A stretch of 64,000 nucleotides of DNA from Achatina immaculata (GCA_009760885.1 CM019717.1:45772866-45836865), one strand, 5' to 3'; positions 53,401 through 58,560 are shown, counted from the first letter of the stretch. Made by a program: numbers and translations. Notes: generated by a model from the letters alone, not told the origin.

Positions 53401-56400
53401 GTGATGTGGTCAGCATTATGCCTGGCTACATTTACTTTCCAAGATTTGGGTGGAGCTTGGAGCCTTTTTGGTCCCCACTGCTGGGACTTGAACCTGGTAC
53501 CACTGGATTAGTAGACCAAGTAAACTTTACAGGTAATTTTTACTTAATATTTTTCAATATTTCTAAAAGTTTGCAAAGGCTTAAAAATTATTTCTTTCAC
53601 GTACCTTGTTTTCTCTCATCTAATCCTGATGACCTCCTAGCACATCTTCCCATTCGGTTCCATGTTAATAACTTTAAGTCTTTCTTCAAAATGCCTGCTT
53701 CATCCCCTGAACTAAGAAAAGGAGAAGATGCCTCTACGTTTACTAATCTGTGACGTTTCTTAGGTGGAAGGCACTGATCTCCTGAATCACTCAGGGACAC
53801 GAGATCTCGATACTCAAATGGCTGGTCCAGGCAGCTTTTCTTGCGTCCTCTGTGGGCAGGTCTTGAAGTTGATGATAAATCAAGAGGTGGAGTGCTTCTT
53901 CTGTTTTTAAGAAGTTTACTTCTGTCTGCCCCATACCCTTCTGAACTGACTGTTCTTTCTTTCAGTTTTTTGTTGACATCAATCTTTATAACTCGGAAAA
54001 TTGAAGGCAAAGGCACCTCGCCAGGACGAACTTTAATAAAATTATCCGCTGGATTTTCACAAATAGACAACCCAATCAACCCTGACACCAATGATTCTAA
54101 ATCTGCAGCAAAAACTGGATCGATAATGTTCTTGTGCTTAGATTTACGATACAGGAGGTGGTGACGTTTTTTACATCTTCTGTCGGGCCAATCAGACTGA
54201 TCTATATCTGTGGATGAACCTGATCGATGTGGTCCATCCAAAACAGTACCAGGAAGAAAAACATTTAAGCTACTTGAAGTGGTAAGAATCTTTGGTGGCT
54301 GAACAAGAGGGGTAAAATAAGGTGAAGCTTTCTCTGGAACTGAACTAAACTCTTCTGTTTCTCCTCGTGGATACTGCATGAATTTCTCAACTTCTCTCAT
54401 GGGTGACAATACATCAACAACATGTAACTTCTGCTGTGCTATTACTGCATTTGTTGTTTCTATTTTGCTATTCTGTGGCATCTTCCGTCTCTTCCTCTTT
54501 GTTCTTCTCATCATGACATGCAATTTGGGCTTCTTTGCTTTAGGCTTAACTAAGTTTGGAGGCCCAGATTTCATTAATTTATGAACAGACACTGGATGAA
54601 CTGCTCTGAATGGACTATCAAGGATGTGATCATCAGTGTTTGAATCTTTATTCATAAACTGACTTTTAATTGATGACCCAACATTTTTAAGTGTGGCACT
54701 CAGGTTATCATCTTGAAACACTGGTTTTTTAAAAGAGCCAGAAAATGTCCAATGTACTGTCTGATTTGTTTTGTTATTTTGTGTAAATGCCATCTTCTTG
54801 GCTCTGATATATTTTTGTCTCACTGCTGAATGTGAATGAGACTTGAGGCTGTTTGATGGGGCAGAATGAGATCTTAATGAAACATCACCGGAAACACTTT
54901 CAATTGTTATGGGTATATCCAAACTGTTGGAAAAGATATTCTCTAACATAGCGTTTTTGCGAGGTCTACCTCGAGGACGTTTCAATCTGCCCTGTGATGC
55001 CTTAGTTGGGTCCCAGATGGGCTTAATCCCTGTAACTTTATTAAGTGTTTCTGCTTTTGGTTTGTGCAGCCTATTTCTAATTGTGCGCTGAAATGCTGTA
55101 TTAATAACTTTCTGTTTAGCATGCGTCCCTTTTGGTCTTCCTGGACTTTTCTTTTGCACAACAGAGTTATCACAGTTGTTTGCTGTTGCTTCACTATTAG
55201 CCTCTTCATTGTGAAATATAACAGAATTAAAACAAGTTTGTCTAGCACCAGAAATTTCTGCATGATTACTATTAATAATGCTGCCTTTAGTGCGCCCATT
55301 ATTTACTGCAGTATCCTTTTGTTCACAAACATTTTTGCTGCTGCACAAACCATTATACAGAGTGCTCCTTTTGTGCTGGAATAAATAACATTTCTTTTTC
55401 TTTAGTTGTTGCCCCTTCTTTCGATGACCCAATGGAGGACAAGCGTAATGTCGGGAGACAGCACCAAAGCTATGCATGGACTGATGTCCATGAGACTGCT
55501 CCTTCAAATACCTTCTAGACTCTTCGCCATCAATCTCCCCTATGGTGCAAATATCATTTGTGAAAGGAGAGTTTTCATCAGCAACAACTTTGACTGTTGA
55601 TCCTGCTGTACTCTCCTGTTGTGAATTCAGTGTACTATTCTGAACAGCAATGTCAGAGCCAGCTAGCAGTTCAGATGACAACCTTTGACCACTGATCCAT
55701 TCACCTATGCTGAGACTGTCTCCATGTGATGGAGCTGCTAATGTTATTGTTTCCATCCTGCTGCTCATATAATGAGCAATAATGCCGGAGTCTGCTACAG
55801 AATCATGCTGAAAATCAACATTCACTTCACCTGATGACTCAAAACTAGGTGACAACTCATCTGAGGTTGTGATATCACTGTCTAGAAATGCAATAAATTT
55901 TGCGTTTATGTAGAAATAATACAAAACTTCATTACCAAATGTGCCAGCATCGAATATCAGTTTAGTGTTTCAAGAAATGAAAGTGTTTCATGCCCCATTG
56001 GTTTTTGTTGTATATACCACTGATGGGGGGGTCTCTCAGGAAGTCTTACATTTTTATTTCATATAGTACATAAATAATGTTCTGCCCTATGTGCTACATG
56101 ACAGTAATACTTCGCTCAGAATCAATAATGATGATTGTGAGGGGCTGGCTGTTGTCCTGTAATATTACTCTTCACTGCTGTCATTCTGACCATCCATAGT
56201 CCAGTCACAAGGTGATGTCCAGCACTGAGGGCAATCCTTTTATCTGGCCTGACAACAATCTTTGTGACAGCAAACCCTGTCAAAAAATCCAGAAAATATA
56301 TATAACACAAACTATGTAAGTAAAAGATATAAAACATGATACAAAATAAATCATTTCAAGCTGAAATATGAAAAAAGTGGTGGGATTGGGATGGAAACAA

Positions 56401-58525
56401 CAATAAAAACTTGACAAAAATTTGAATATATCCTAAAGTTTGTTAGTAAAAATGTTTGCCAGTGTGGTTAGACTTCCTAATGCCCACAGAAAAATGCCTC
56501 AAAGAGGATGTAGTCACAGTGTGAAACAGAGGCCAGAAGCCCATTAGCTGACTGCTGACATCAGCATTAGTGAACCACAGTCAACCAGGAACCTGTCCCA
56601 CTTCTCTGCTGGTGCCTCCAGTAAAAAGGCTCAGTCTGACTAACACAGCAGGGATTGCTATAGTCCCCACTGCAACAGTGTCTGCTGAAGAAACACTGCA
56701 CCCTTCCCTGCTTTTTGACTTCACTCTGGGTTTACAAAAATAGTTGCTGTTATCTGCCATCCAATTCGATGCTTGTGCTTCAGCACTTTTGCTGCATCAG
56801 TTGCAATGAACATCATGCTCACAGTTCCAGGGAGAAAGAGCTGCAACAACAAATGCCTCAACAAACTACCTGAAACTCTGGCAGGTTTGTGGTTTTGCAA
56901 ACTTCTTATAATACACTACATCTGAATGAACCAATAACAGAATCCTTGCATAGCAACAGAATCACTATAATGTTCCTGTGCTGTCTATCAGCATTGAAAT
57001 AATAAACATAAACAGAACCAAAGAAGAAAGTTAACTGCTTAACTGAATATGACAAATATAAATCTATAATTATGTCCACTATGACAAGACACTGTTATAA
57101 CAAGAGGTAAAATACAATAATGAAAACCATGCTATAGGGAAAAGTAGAAAGAAAGAGAGAAAAGAACAGACTGGTGGACAACTACTTTGAAAAAAATAGA
57201 CTGTACTCAGCTTGGCTTGGTGCACAGTGAAAACATAGGACATAACAAGTTGGAGGCCCATAGCAGCCAAATTTCCCTAGGGAAAACAGCACAGGATGAT
57301 GATGGTAAAAAAAAGAAGAAAGCATCAATTGAATCAATAATTAAATTTGTATCTTCAGATTACATTAGTCTATGCAACAATCACAAAATTGCTAAAGGAG
57401 TCATGTTACTGGAAGATTTAATGTCACTTTAATTACTCAGCAATGACTTTTTGACTACAAATATGGTATAAACATACAACAGCTGGTCCGTCAGCATTTA
57501 CTTAATTAACTATACTGTTGTCTCCCTCTACAATCTTGAAACGCTGATTTATAATGTGCCTGACGACCAAAGAAAAGAGCGGGTTGTTTACAATCTCAAC
57601 TGTGAATGAAATCATGTTAAAACTGGGTAGCAATACTGTACAATGTAAAGAGAATGCTGTGGAATGAATGCAGTCTATAAGCTGGTGTTTAATCTGTCAG
57701 TTAAATAGCACCGTGCAACATTAGGTTTATATACCAATTAAATTTGTCGACTGCGTCTCCCTCATCAAGTGCACAACTACAGAATCAATATTCCTTTTTC
57801 AGTGTCCTGCAGTATCAAAAATTATACCCCTGTTTTTGTTTTTTGTTCCACCATGCATCTGTTGCATTCAAATTGAAATCGAAGAACGGCGTGTGGGCGG
57901 CTAACGAAAGTAATAACGACCTGGCTGAAACTGATGCGACTGGGGTTCCATTTAAATTGCCAACTATCTCAAAAACATCCGGAAACCGTTGTATTATAAC
58001 AAATTTGTTCAAGCGCAATTACAAATTTTAAAAAAAACTACGAAAGTCTTTACGATTTACCTCATGAACAGATTCTAATCACGGCTCAATTTCAATGCTG
58101 TAAATATGCTCCCGGTATCCGACTGTTAACACTGCTACTATAACCTGCACAATAATATACGCCATACTAAAGCAGTGTGTTGCAAATGGCGTCTGCAATT
58201 CCACCGAAAAGGCATTCGTAAGGATATATCATAACATGGCATTCCAATATGTTTTATATCAAAAGTCACTAAATTTGAAAACAAGATTCAATGTAGAATA
58301 CAGAATACTGGACTGGGTTTACTGAAAAAGTATGCTAATGTTATATAAATAACAAGATCTATAACATAAGTGAATTCTGCTATTAATCCATTCGATTGGA
58401 AACAGTAACCTACCGGATATCTCATTATACAGTGTGCTCGCAGCGTCGACTACGATTCCGTACTTATCATTGAGACGTGAATAGGTGACATTTTGCGCCA
58501 AAACTACATAGATATATGTCAGCAT
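12366..58525 (-). CDS. ASH1L: ASH1L-like histone H3K36 methyltransferase, spliced gene, C-terminus missing
   Basis: Trithorax-group lysine methyltransferase of the ASH1 family, a nuclear chromatin protein that methylates H3K36 and counters Polycomb silencing (family knowledge). Seen here: 20 coding exons plus a tentative start exon, all bounded by AG/GT sites, whose phases join without a break from 55881 to 12366. Approximate predicted residues: AT-hook-like motifs at 249-254 and 304-311; AWS 1190-1235; SET 1235-1375 with the NHSCQPNCE and ELTYDYNF motifs; post-SET CxCG 1376-1390; bromodomain 1509-1640; C4HC3 PHD 1675-1721; BAH 1721-1886. This domain order is diagnostic of ASH1L; NSD proteins lack the bromodomain-PHD-BAH tail. 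The last visible exon stops in phase 2, so at least one 3' exon is missing. I saw no match to the family C-terminus between 1 and 12365. Introns are packed with transposons. Confidence 0.95.
12560..13075. repeat. AT-rich minisatellite split by a SINE
   Basis: Variable units of about 35-40 bp built on AAATAACACACTGTATGTGAA lie on both sides of the SINE at 12648-12925. The array begins just upstream of the acceptor of the last visible ASH1L exon. Confidence 0.75.
12648..12925 (+). mobile_element. tRNA-derived SINE, full-length-looking
   Basis: Head with RNA polymerase III-type boxes: A-like GGCAAAGTGGCTAGTGC and B-like GGTTTGAATCC, then a poly-C stretch and a conserved body (CCCTCTAGTGTGCTGACAGG, CACTAACACCATATCCCTA). 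Related copies occur at 5847, 30715 (minus), 41887 (minus) and 53300 (minus, related head). It is inserted in a minisatellite. Confidence 0.85.
13274..13716. repeat. 88-bp tandem array containing an ASH1L exon end
   Basis: Five units of 88-89 bp (starts at 13274, 13363, 13451, 13539, 13628). The last unit includes the final ~55 bp of the BAH exon and its donor. The others are intronic copies: unit 1 keeps a GAG/GTATG donor (GT at 13307-13306), units 2-4 read GATATATG and have lost it. Confidence 0.92.
13662..13746 (-). CDS. ASH1L: ASH1L exon, BAH middle, inside a tandem array
   Basis: 85 bp, phase 2 in, phase 0 out; acceptor CATTCTCAG, donor GTATGT. It encodes [20 protein letters not shown] then TRKFYHNE, the conserved FRPxET..FYHNE core of the BAH domain. 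Its last ~55 bp and the donor belong to the last unit of an 88-bp tandem repeat that fills the adjoining intron. Confidence 0.92.
13747..15041 (-). other. ASH1L intron, no further gene seen
   Basis: AT-rich intron with poly-G (about 14570-14585) and A-rich simple sequence (14870-14960). No recognised transposon or exon. Confidence 0.6.
15042..15271 (-). CDS. ASH1L: ASH1L exon, BAH domain start
   Basis: 230 bp, phase 0 in, phase 2 out; acceptor TGATTTTTAG, donor GTGAGT. It encodes [20 protein letters not shown] and [15 protein letters not shown], typical of a BAH (bromo-adjacent homology) domain. Confidence 0.95.
16230..16316 (-). CDS. ASH1L: ASH1L exon, PHD finger second half
   Basis: 87 bp, phase 0 both sides; acceptor CTGTTACAG, donor GTATGT. 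It encodes [20 protein letters not shown] and LCEPRYYEP, completing the C4HC3 finger (histone-tail reader). Confidence 0.95.
16840..16931 (-). CDS. ASH1L: ASH1L exon, PHD finger first half
   Basis: 92 bp, phase 1 in, phase 0 out; acceptor TTTCTTCAG, donor GTATGT. It encodes an acidic lead, then [20 protein letters not shown], carrying the first four PHD cysteines. An RTE fragment starts only about 55 bp upstream of its acceptor. Confidence 0.95.
16985..17347 (-). mobile_element. RTE-2 LINE 3' fragment
   Basis: Same family as the 47282-50682 element, from the (ATTC) tail through the block coding [20 protein letters not shown] to the HINAFGCKC region. It is 5'-truncated, broken by small deletions, and lies in the intron directly upstream of PHD exon 1. 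Confidence 0.82.
17418..17495. repeat. (TC)n-(TG)n-(AG)n microsatellite
   Basis: Compound dinucleotide run: CT repeats, then TG repeats, then AG repeats, within an ASH1L intron. Confidence 0.95.
17500..18404 (-). other. ASH1L intron, no feature recognised
   Basis: AT-rich, with A/T homopolymer runs and only short frames. The next exon starts at 18405. Confidence 0.6.
18405..18576 (-). CDS. ASH1L: ASH1L exon, bromodomain end and linker
   Basis: 172 bp, phase 0 in, phase 1 out; acceptor TTATACAG, donor GTACTT. It encodes [20 protein letters not shown] then [11 protein letters not shown], aligning with the YYG...QIDEIVG stretch of the family. Confidence 0.9.
19542..19729 (-). CDS. ASH1L: ASH1L exon, bromodomain core
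   Basis: 188 bp, phase 1 in, phase 0 out; acceptor CTTCGCAG, donor GTTAGT. It encodes [20 protein letters not shown] and [19 protein letters not shown], the ZA loop and A/B helices of an acetyl-lysine reader fold. Confidence 0.95.
19910..19951 (+). mobile_element. RTE-2 fragment, left of piggyBac copy 2
   Basis: Codes [13 protein letters not shown] on the plus strand, the RTE-2 C-terminal block. It breaks off at a TTAA and resumes at about 21412 after the piggyBac, showing insertion into the LINE. Confidence 0.75.
19956..21411 (+). mobile_element. piggyBac-type transposon copy 2 (PB2), internally deleted
   Basis: Preceded by TTAA (19952-19955), beginning CACTTCCCAGGCTAAAGACG like the other copies and ending GTGGTCCACAAAGT; the right TTAA has eroded. 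The plus strand has remnants of the same transposase (MAEHASLDD start near 20226, [19 protein letters not shown] stretch near 20765, Cys-rich [12 protein letters not shown] near 21130), with stops, frameshifts and loss of the whole catalytic middle between about 21000 and 21055. Non-functional. Confidence 0.85.
21412..21792 (+). mobile_element. RTE-2 LINE 3' fragment, right of piggyBac copy 2
   Basis: Continues the RTE-2 frame with [20 protein letters not shown] and, after frameshifts, [19 protein letters not shown], ending GGGACATACAAATG, the family 3' end without an expanded (AATG)n. Confidence 0.82.
21985..22170 (+). mobile_element. mariner-like transposase N-terminal relic
   Basis: A plus-strand frame reads [20 protein letters not shown], then [16 protein letters not shown], the helix-turn-helix DNA-binding pattern of mariner transposases. 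No catalytic part and no terminal repeats follow; this is an old fragment in the intron between two bromodomain exons. Confidence 0.5.
22373..22470 (-). CDS. ASH1L: ASH1L exon, bromodomain helix Z
   Basis: 98 bp, phase 2 in, phase 1 out; acceptor AATTACAG, donor GTAATA. It encodes [20 protein letters not shown], the first helix of the bromodomain. Confidence 0.88.
23009..23051 (-). CDS. ASH1L: ASH1L 43-bp micro-exon
   Basis: Encodes [13 protein letters not shown] between split codons (phase 1 in, phase 2 out); acceptor ATTTCAG, donor GTGAGC. It is placed by phase and by position between the linker and the bromodomain, where the family has an Arg/Thr-rich helix. Confidence 0.8.
23052..24950 (-). 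other. ASH1L intron, no feature recognised
   Basis: 1.9 kb of AT-rich intron. Short frames on both strands show no family resemblance. Confidence 0.6.
24951..25155 (-). CDS. ASH1L: ASH1L exon, linker before bromodomain
   Basis: 205 bp, phase 0 in, phase 1 out; acceptor TTCACAAAG, donor GTGAGC. It encodes [20 protein letters not shown] followed by a DKIRNQ segment, matching the conserved helix between post-SET and bromodomain in ASH1L. Confidence 0.9.
25690..25935 (+). repeat. interspersed repeat family R2 (possible SINE), copy 1
   Basis: Shares ordered blocks (AAAAAGCAGGG, GGGGACTATGGCAATCC, GTGGGACAGG, CAGCTATGGGAC) with the reverse complement of about 56535-56735. The copies differ in places but are collinear over about 190 bp, so this is an interspersed element. 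No tRNA boxes are certain. Confidence 0.6.
26065..26217 (-). CDS. ASH1L: ASH1L exon, post-SET domain
   Basis: 153 bp, phase 0 both sides; donor GTGAGG. It encodes [15 protein letters not shown], the CxCG...C post-SET zinc site that closes the active site, followed by a lysine-rich linker. Confidence 0.96.
26766..26965. repeat. 49-bp minisatellite
   Basis: About four units beginning CTATCAGGACTTAGTTCTGA, with starts such as 26817 and 26866, between the SET and post-SET exons of ASH1L. Confidence 0.88.
27171..27279 (-). CDS. ASH1L: ASH1L exon, SET C-terminal part
   Basis: 109 bp, phase 2 in, phase 0 out; donor GTAAG. It encodes [16 protein letters not shown] then [23 protein letters not shown] supplies the catalytic Tyr of the SET fold. 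Confidence 0.97.
27500..27660. repeat. 28-bp minisatellite
   Basis: About six copies of CATTTGGTTTCTTTCTGCTT plus eight bases. Overlapping plus-strand frames of 90 codons here are products of the repeat. Confidence 0.9.
27800..28651 (-). other. ASH1L intron, no feature recognised
   Basis: AT-rich intron with A-runs; nothing recognised. Confidence 0.6.
28652..28850 (-). CDS. ASH1L: ASH1L exon, SET catalytic core
   Basis: 199 bp, phase 1 in, phase 2 out. It encodes [19 protein letters not shown], then [22 protein letters not shown]. NHSCxPN is the SET cofactor- and lysine-channel motif and is intact, so the enzyme should be active. Confidence 0.97.
29344..29498 (-). CDS. ASH1L: ASH1L exon, AWS end and SET start
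   Basis: 155 bp, phase 2 in, phase 1 out; acceptor CCCCTCTCTCAG, donor GTCAGA. It encodes [18 protein letters not shown] (second AWS Cys cluster) and then [13 protein letters not shown], the first strand of SET with the cofactor-binding G-x-G. If the intron is not removed, the frame ends after GQIIH. Confidence 0.95.
29953..30649. mobile_element. TTAA-flanked MITE, copy 1
   Basis: 697 bp beginning CTCTTTCCGTGCG after TTAA (29949-29952) and ending CGCACGGAAAGAG before TCAA (30650-30653, a decayed TTAA): perfect 13-bp inverted ends. Subterminal GCGTGCGTATGGTCGAA occurs twice next to the self-complementary GTCGAATTTTCGAC. No coding capacity. It is collinear with the copy at 49253-49945 in the opposite orientation. 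TTAA preference suggests mobilisation by a piggyBac-type transposase. Confidence 0.88.
30715..30975 (-). mobile_element. tRNA-derived SINE copy
   Basis: Minus-strand relative of the 12648 SINE: head GTAGCAAAGTGGTTAGTGC near 30965, body with CACATTAGAGGGTGATGTGG on the plus strand, tail near 30720. It lies immediately next to the MITE and about 260 bp from the AWS exon. Confidence 0.8.
31239..31347 (-). CDS. ASH1L: ASH1L exon, AWS zinc-binding half
   Basis: 109 bp, phase 1 in, phase 2 out; acceptor TTTGCAG, donor GTATAG. It encodes [10 protein letters not shown]... then [21 protein letters not shown], the first Cys cluster of the AWS (associated with SET) domain, which binds zinc and supports the catalytic fold. 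Confidence 0.93.
31904..31952 (-). CDS. ASH1L: ASH1L 49-bp micro-exon
   Basis: Short exon encoding [16 protein letters not shown] plus one base. Acceptor TGTTGCAG ends at 31953; donor GTAAGT starts at 31903. Phase 0 in and phase 1 out fit both neighbours, and the junction gives R-T-N-V-Y, matching the conserved R-S-N-V-Y of the family. It lies only about 110 bp from the left end of piggyBac copy 3. Confidence 0.88.
32304..33157 (+). pseudogene. piggyBac transposase N-terminal part (PB3)
   Basis: Uninterrupted frame of about 285 codons from the ATG: acidic N-terminus ([20 protein letters not shown]), then [37 protein letters not shown] and [20 protein letters not shown], the start of the DDE region. 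It ends at the LINE-A target site after NPS. Confidence 0.9.
33158..35423 (+). mobile_element. LINE-A non-LTR retrotransposon, inserted in piggyBac copy 3
   Basis: Flanked by an 11-bp target duplication AATCCTTCAAA (33147-33157 and 35424-35434); 3' end (GA)n. It encodes a largely open reverse transcriptase: [71 protein letters not shown] and [13 protein letters not shown] (FADD catalytic motif), then a C-terminal part after the LINE-B insertion ending [16 protein letters not shown]. It is 5'-truncated, so the endonuclease is absent. Confidence 0.9.
34130..34697 (+). mobile_element. LINE-B 3' fragment nested in LINE-A
   Basis: Flanked by a 7-bp duplication AACTCAG (34123-34129 and 34698-34704) and ending in (GAT)n. 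It codes [40 protein letters not shown] and [11 protein letters not shown], the C-terminal block of an RTE-like LINE related to RTE-1 at the left edge. 5'-truncated insertion of 568 bp. Confidence 0.9.
35424..36454 (+). pseudogene. piggyBac transposase C-terminal part (PB3)
   Basis: Resumes with [20 protein letters not shown] (first catalytic Asp), shifts frame near 35510 and again near 35690, then runs open through [20 protein letters not shown] (third Asp), [19 protein letters not shown], two DLPGRLS..IVK units and [15 protein letters not shown] to a stop near 36454. The YQDNYD segment is present once. Two frameshifts and the LINE insertion abolish function. Confidence 0.85.
36531..37532 (+). 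mobile_element. Penelope-like element 3' end with GIY-YIG domain
   Basis: Bounded by the 7-bp repeat ATTTTGG (36524-36530, 37533-37539). It codes [20 protein letters not shown] then [13 protein letters not shown], a GIY-YIG-like nuclease start (I-Y-x(10)-Y-M-G), followed by [19 protein letters not shown] and [17 protein letters not shown]. This fold is the hallmark of Penelope-like elements; the reverse transcriptase is missing. The tail ends TTTCCTAGTTTATAC. Confidence 0.78.
37830..39912 (+). mobile_element. LINE-C non-LTR retrotransposon, decayed
   Basis: Plus strand: endonuclease end with INSDHDL near 37890, an alanine/lysine-rich linker ([20 protein letters not shown]), RT blocks [54 protein letters not shown], then [20 protein letters not shown] and a 3' end with (GA)n near 39900. 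Several stops and frameshifts. It is related to LINE-A but diverged. The 5' boundary near 37830 is approximate and no target duplication was found. Confidence 0.85.
40089..40263 (-). CDS. ASH1L: ASH1L exon, pre-AWS conserved block
   Basis: 175-bp exon, phase 2 in, phase 0 out. Acceptor TTTGCAG ends at 40264; donor GTTTGT starts at 40088. It encodes [17 protein letters not shown] followed by [11 protein letters not shown], the conserved lead into the AWS-SET module. About 9 kb of transposon-filled intron separates it from the next exon. Confidence 0.93.
40583..41002 (+). mobile_element. RTE-2 LINE 3' fragment
   Basis: Covers the block FPSQHM / [39 protein letters not shown] and [20 protein letters not shown] across three frames, ending GCAAATGAATG. 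It is 5'-truncated and inserted about 320 bp upstream of the acceptor of the exon at 40089-40263. Confidence 0.85.
41862..43290 (+). mobile_element. mariner transposon with intact terminal repeats
   Basis: Flanked by TA; inverted ends (GGGGTGTTCAGAGAATAATG on the left, GGGGGCATTCAGAAAGTAAT reading in from the right) match over about 30 bp. The transposase starts near 42083 ([20 protein letters not shown], helix-turn-helix), shifts frame near 42270 and 42600, has [13 protein letters not shown] (first Asp), [11 protein letters not shown] (second) and [17 protein letters not shown] (third), so it is the D,D34D mariner type. Frame breaks inactivate it. A SINE sits inside the left inverted repeat. 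Confidence 0.9.
41887..41989 (-). mobile_element. SINE fragment inside the mariner terminal repeat
   Basis: Flanked by the 13-bp duplication AGAGAATAATGTA (41874-41886, 41990-42002). The sequence is the body and tail of the 12648 SINE family in reverse (CACACTAGAGGGTGATAT); the tRNA head is missing. Confidence 0.9.
43446..43630. mobile_element. hAT-type MITE, 185 bp
   Basis: Inverted ends CAGTGGTTCC and GGAACCACTG and an exact 8-bp duplication CTCTAACC (43438-43445, 43631-43638). Non-coding. The CAGTGGTTC-type end is shared with many animal hAT (Charlie-like) MITEs. Confidence 0.93.
43661..44499 (-). mobile_element. LINE-A 3' fragment with target duplication
   Basis: An 11-bp duplication CATTTCTATCT (43650-43660, 44500-44510) brackets a 5'-truncated LINE-A. 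A 263-codon minus-strand frame is intact: [69 protein letters not shown] and [16 protein letters not shown], ending after the (GA)n-adjacent ALGT. The intact frame and TSD suggest a fairly recent insertion. Confidence 0.93.
44511..45425 (-). other. ASH1L intron, no feature recognised
   Basis: AT-rich intron; A-runs at 44790 and 44925. No exon or transposon recognised. Confidence 0.6.
45426..45557 (-). CDS. ASH1L: ASH1L exon, [12 protein letters not shown] motif
   Basis: 132-bp exon, phase 2 in and out. It encodes [17 protein letters not shown], matching the conserved short motif just ahead of the ASH1L catalytic region. The donor is GTGAGT at 45425. The acceptor is a CAGCAG tandem (exon start 45557 or 45554), so one Ser may be optional. 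Confidence 0.9.
45640..45700. repeat. (TC)n-(CG)n-(CA)n microsatellite
   Basis: Compound simple repeat 80 bp upstream of the tandem-acceptor exon. Confidence 0.95.
45755..45970. repeat. 24-bp minisatellite
   Basis: About eight units of CTTATACTTCAAGGATGATA plus four bases, decaying to the right. An overlapping 79-codon plus frame is a product of the repeat. Confidence 0.9.
46050..46400 (+). mobile_element. very degraded LINE C-terminal relic
   Basis: Plus-strand translation shows [17 protein letters not shown] and an [11 protein letters not shown] stretch resembling the VNEF.YLG and RWLGH.R signatures of LINE C-termini, in different frames. Weak. Confidence 0.35.
46612..47281 (-). mobile_element. 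LINE-A 3' fragment, degraded
   Basis: Same 3' sequence as 43661-44499 (GAGAGA tail, then [14 protein letters not shown] codons) with several indels. Its truncated 5' end abuts the (ATTC)n tail of the RTE-2 element in the same orientation. Confidence 0.88.
47282..50682 (-). mobile_element. RTE-2 LINE, nearly full length, decayed
   Basis: Minus-strand RTE-clade element, the longest of the family here. From its 5' side: [20 protein letters not shown] (endonuclease start, about 50535), an internal deletion, [30 protein letters not shown] and [10 protein letters not shown] (catalytic N/D/H region), a lysine-rich linker, RT blocks [38 protein letters not shown] and [18 protein letters not shown] (YADD), then the shared C-terminal block and an (AATG)n tail at 47282-47310. 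A MITE lies at 49253-49945. Stops and frameshifts inactivate it. Confidence 0.9.
49253..49945. mobile_element. TTAA-flanked MITE, copy 2, inside RTE-2
   Basis: 693 bp with intact TTAA on both sides (49249-49252, 49946-49949) and inverted ends CTCTTCTCGTGC / CGCACGGAAAGAG. Removing it and one TTAA restores the LINE frame through ARDILITAKDM, proving a precise insertion. Confidence 0.92.
50700..51491 (-). other. ASH1L intron, no feature recognised
   Basis: AT-rich; nothing recognised beyond the end of the RTE-2 composite. Confidence 0.6.
51492..52404 (-). CDS. ASH1L: ASH1L exon, serine-rich linker
   Basis: 913-bp open exon, phase 1 in, phase 2 out. Acceptor AAAATCAG ends at 52405; donor GTAAGT starts at 51491. 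It encodes a Ser/Pro-rich segment with several Cys and a basic KRRKSS patch, no recognised domain, ending [16 protein letters not shown]. The central part of ASH1L is poorly conserved between phyla, so it is assigned by phase and position. Confidence 0.85.
52405..53299 (-). other. ASH1L intron, no feature recognised
   Basis: Very AT-rich intron between the two large N-terminal exons. No transposon seen apart from the SINE to its right. Confidence 0.6.
53300..53522 (-). mobile_element. SINE copy with 14-bp target duplication
   Basis: Flanked by AACTTTACAGGTAA (53286-53299, 53523-53536). Minus strand: B-box-like GGTTCAAGTCC near 53490 and a body related to the 12648 family (ACCACATCACACTTTC, CTAACACTATATCCCC), tail TTTACC. 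It lies 82 bp downstream of the donor of the large N-terminal exon. Confidence 0.88.
53605..55881 (-). CDS. ASH1L: ASH1L large N-terminal exon with AT-hook-like motifs
   Basis: A 2,277-bp exon, entirely open (about 759 codons), phase 1 in and phase 1 out. Acceptor TTTCTAG ends at 55882; donor GTACGT starts at 53604. It is acidic and serine-rich at the start, then lysine-rich, with two basic minor-groove-binding type motifs (SPGRPKG and RPRGRPRK). Near its end, [17 protein letters not shown] followed by LPSIFRV matches the pattern of a conserved short block in vertebrate ASH1L upstream of the catalytic core. The rest is low-complexity and probably disordered, as in other family members. A SINE insertion lies 82 bp past its donor. 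Confidence 0.9.
56191..56276 (-). CDS. ASH1L: tentative ASH1L start exon
   Basis: Acceptor TTTTTTGACAG ends at 56277. An ATG at 56197 has A at -3 and G at +4 (good Kozak context). Two codons and one base later a donor GTCAGA (GT at 56190-56189) gives phase 1, exactly the phase required by the next exon at 55881, so the protein would begin M-D-D-S-D-I. The donor is weak. If this exon is wrong, the first in-frame Met of the next exon (about 40 residues in) or a more distal exon would be the start. Confidence 0.4.
56535..56735 (-). repeat. interspersed repeat family R2 (possible SINE), copy 2
   Basis: Reverse-strand counterpart of 25690-25935 (AAAAAGCAGGG, GGGGACTATAGCAATCC, GTGGGACAGG). It lies in the putative first intron of ASH1L. 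Confidence 0.6.
56736..58413. other. putative ASH1L first intron; unassigned frames
   Basis: Contains a plus-strand 81-codon frame (57187-57432) and opposing 95- and 67-codon frames around 57815-58031, none recognisable. Plus-strand ATGGCGTCTGCAATTCC at 58186, followed after 35 nt by GTAAGG, could start an oppositely oriented transcript but no second exon was found. Confidence 0.35.
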
Positions 58526-58560
58526 AGAAAATAATGTCAGTGGTTAATTAATATGCAGTG
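58414..58560 (-). other. ASH1L: possible ASH1L leader exon and promoter region
   Basis: A strong donor (CCG followed by GTAGGT, GT at 58413-58412) lies about 2.1 kb upstream of the first recognisable coding exon, in a stretch with CpG-bearing sequence. An open frame from an ATG at 58525 crosses this donor and continues in phase into the 56276 acceptor. This is most simply a 5' untranslated exon carrying an upstream ORF. The right edge (transcription start) cannot be seen. No protein similarity supports it. Confidence 0.3.

Noticed and set aside
53841..54164. Plus-strand frames inside the large N-terminal exon
   Set aside because: Shadows of the 759-codon minus-strand exon that fits the ASH1L splice phases.
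57187..57432. Plus-strand 81-codon lysine-rich frame
   Set aside because: No homology recognised, AT-rich intronic setting, no splice partners; not enough to call a gene.
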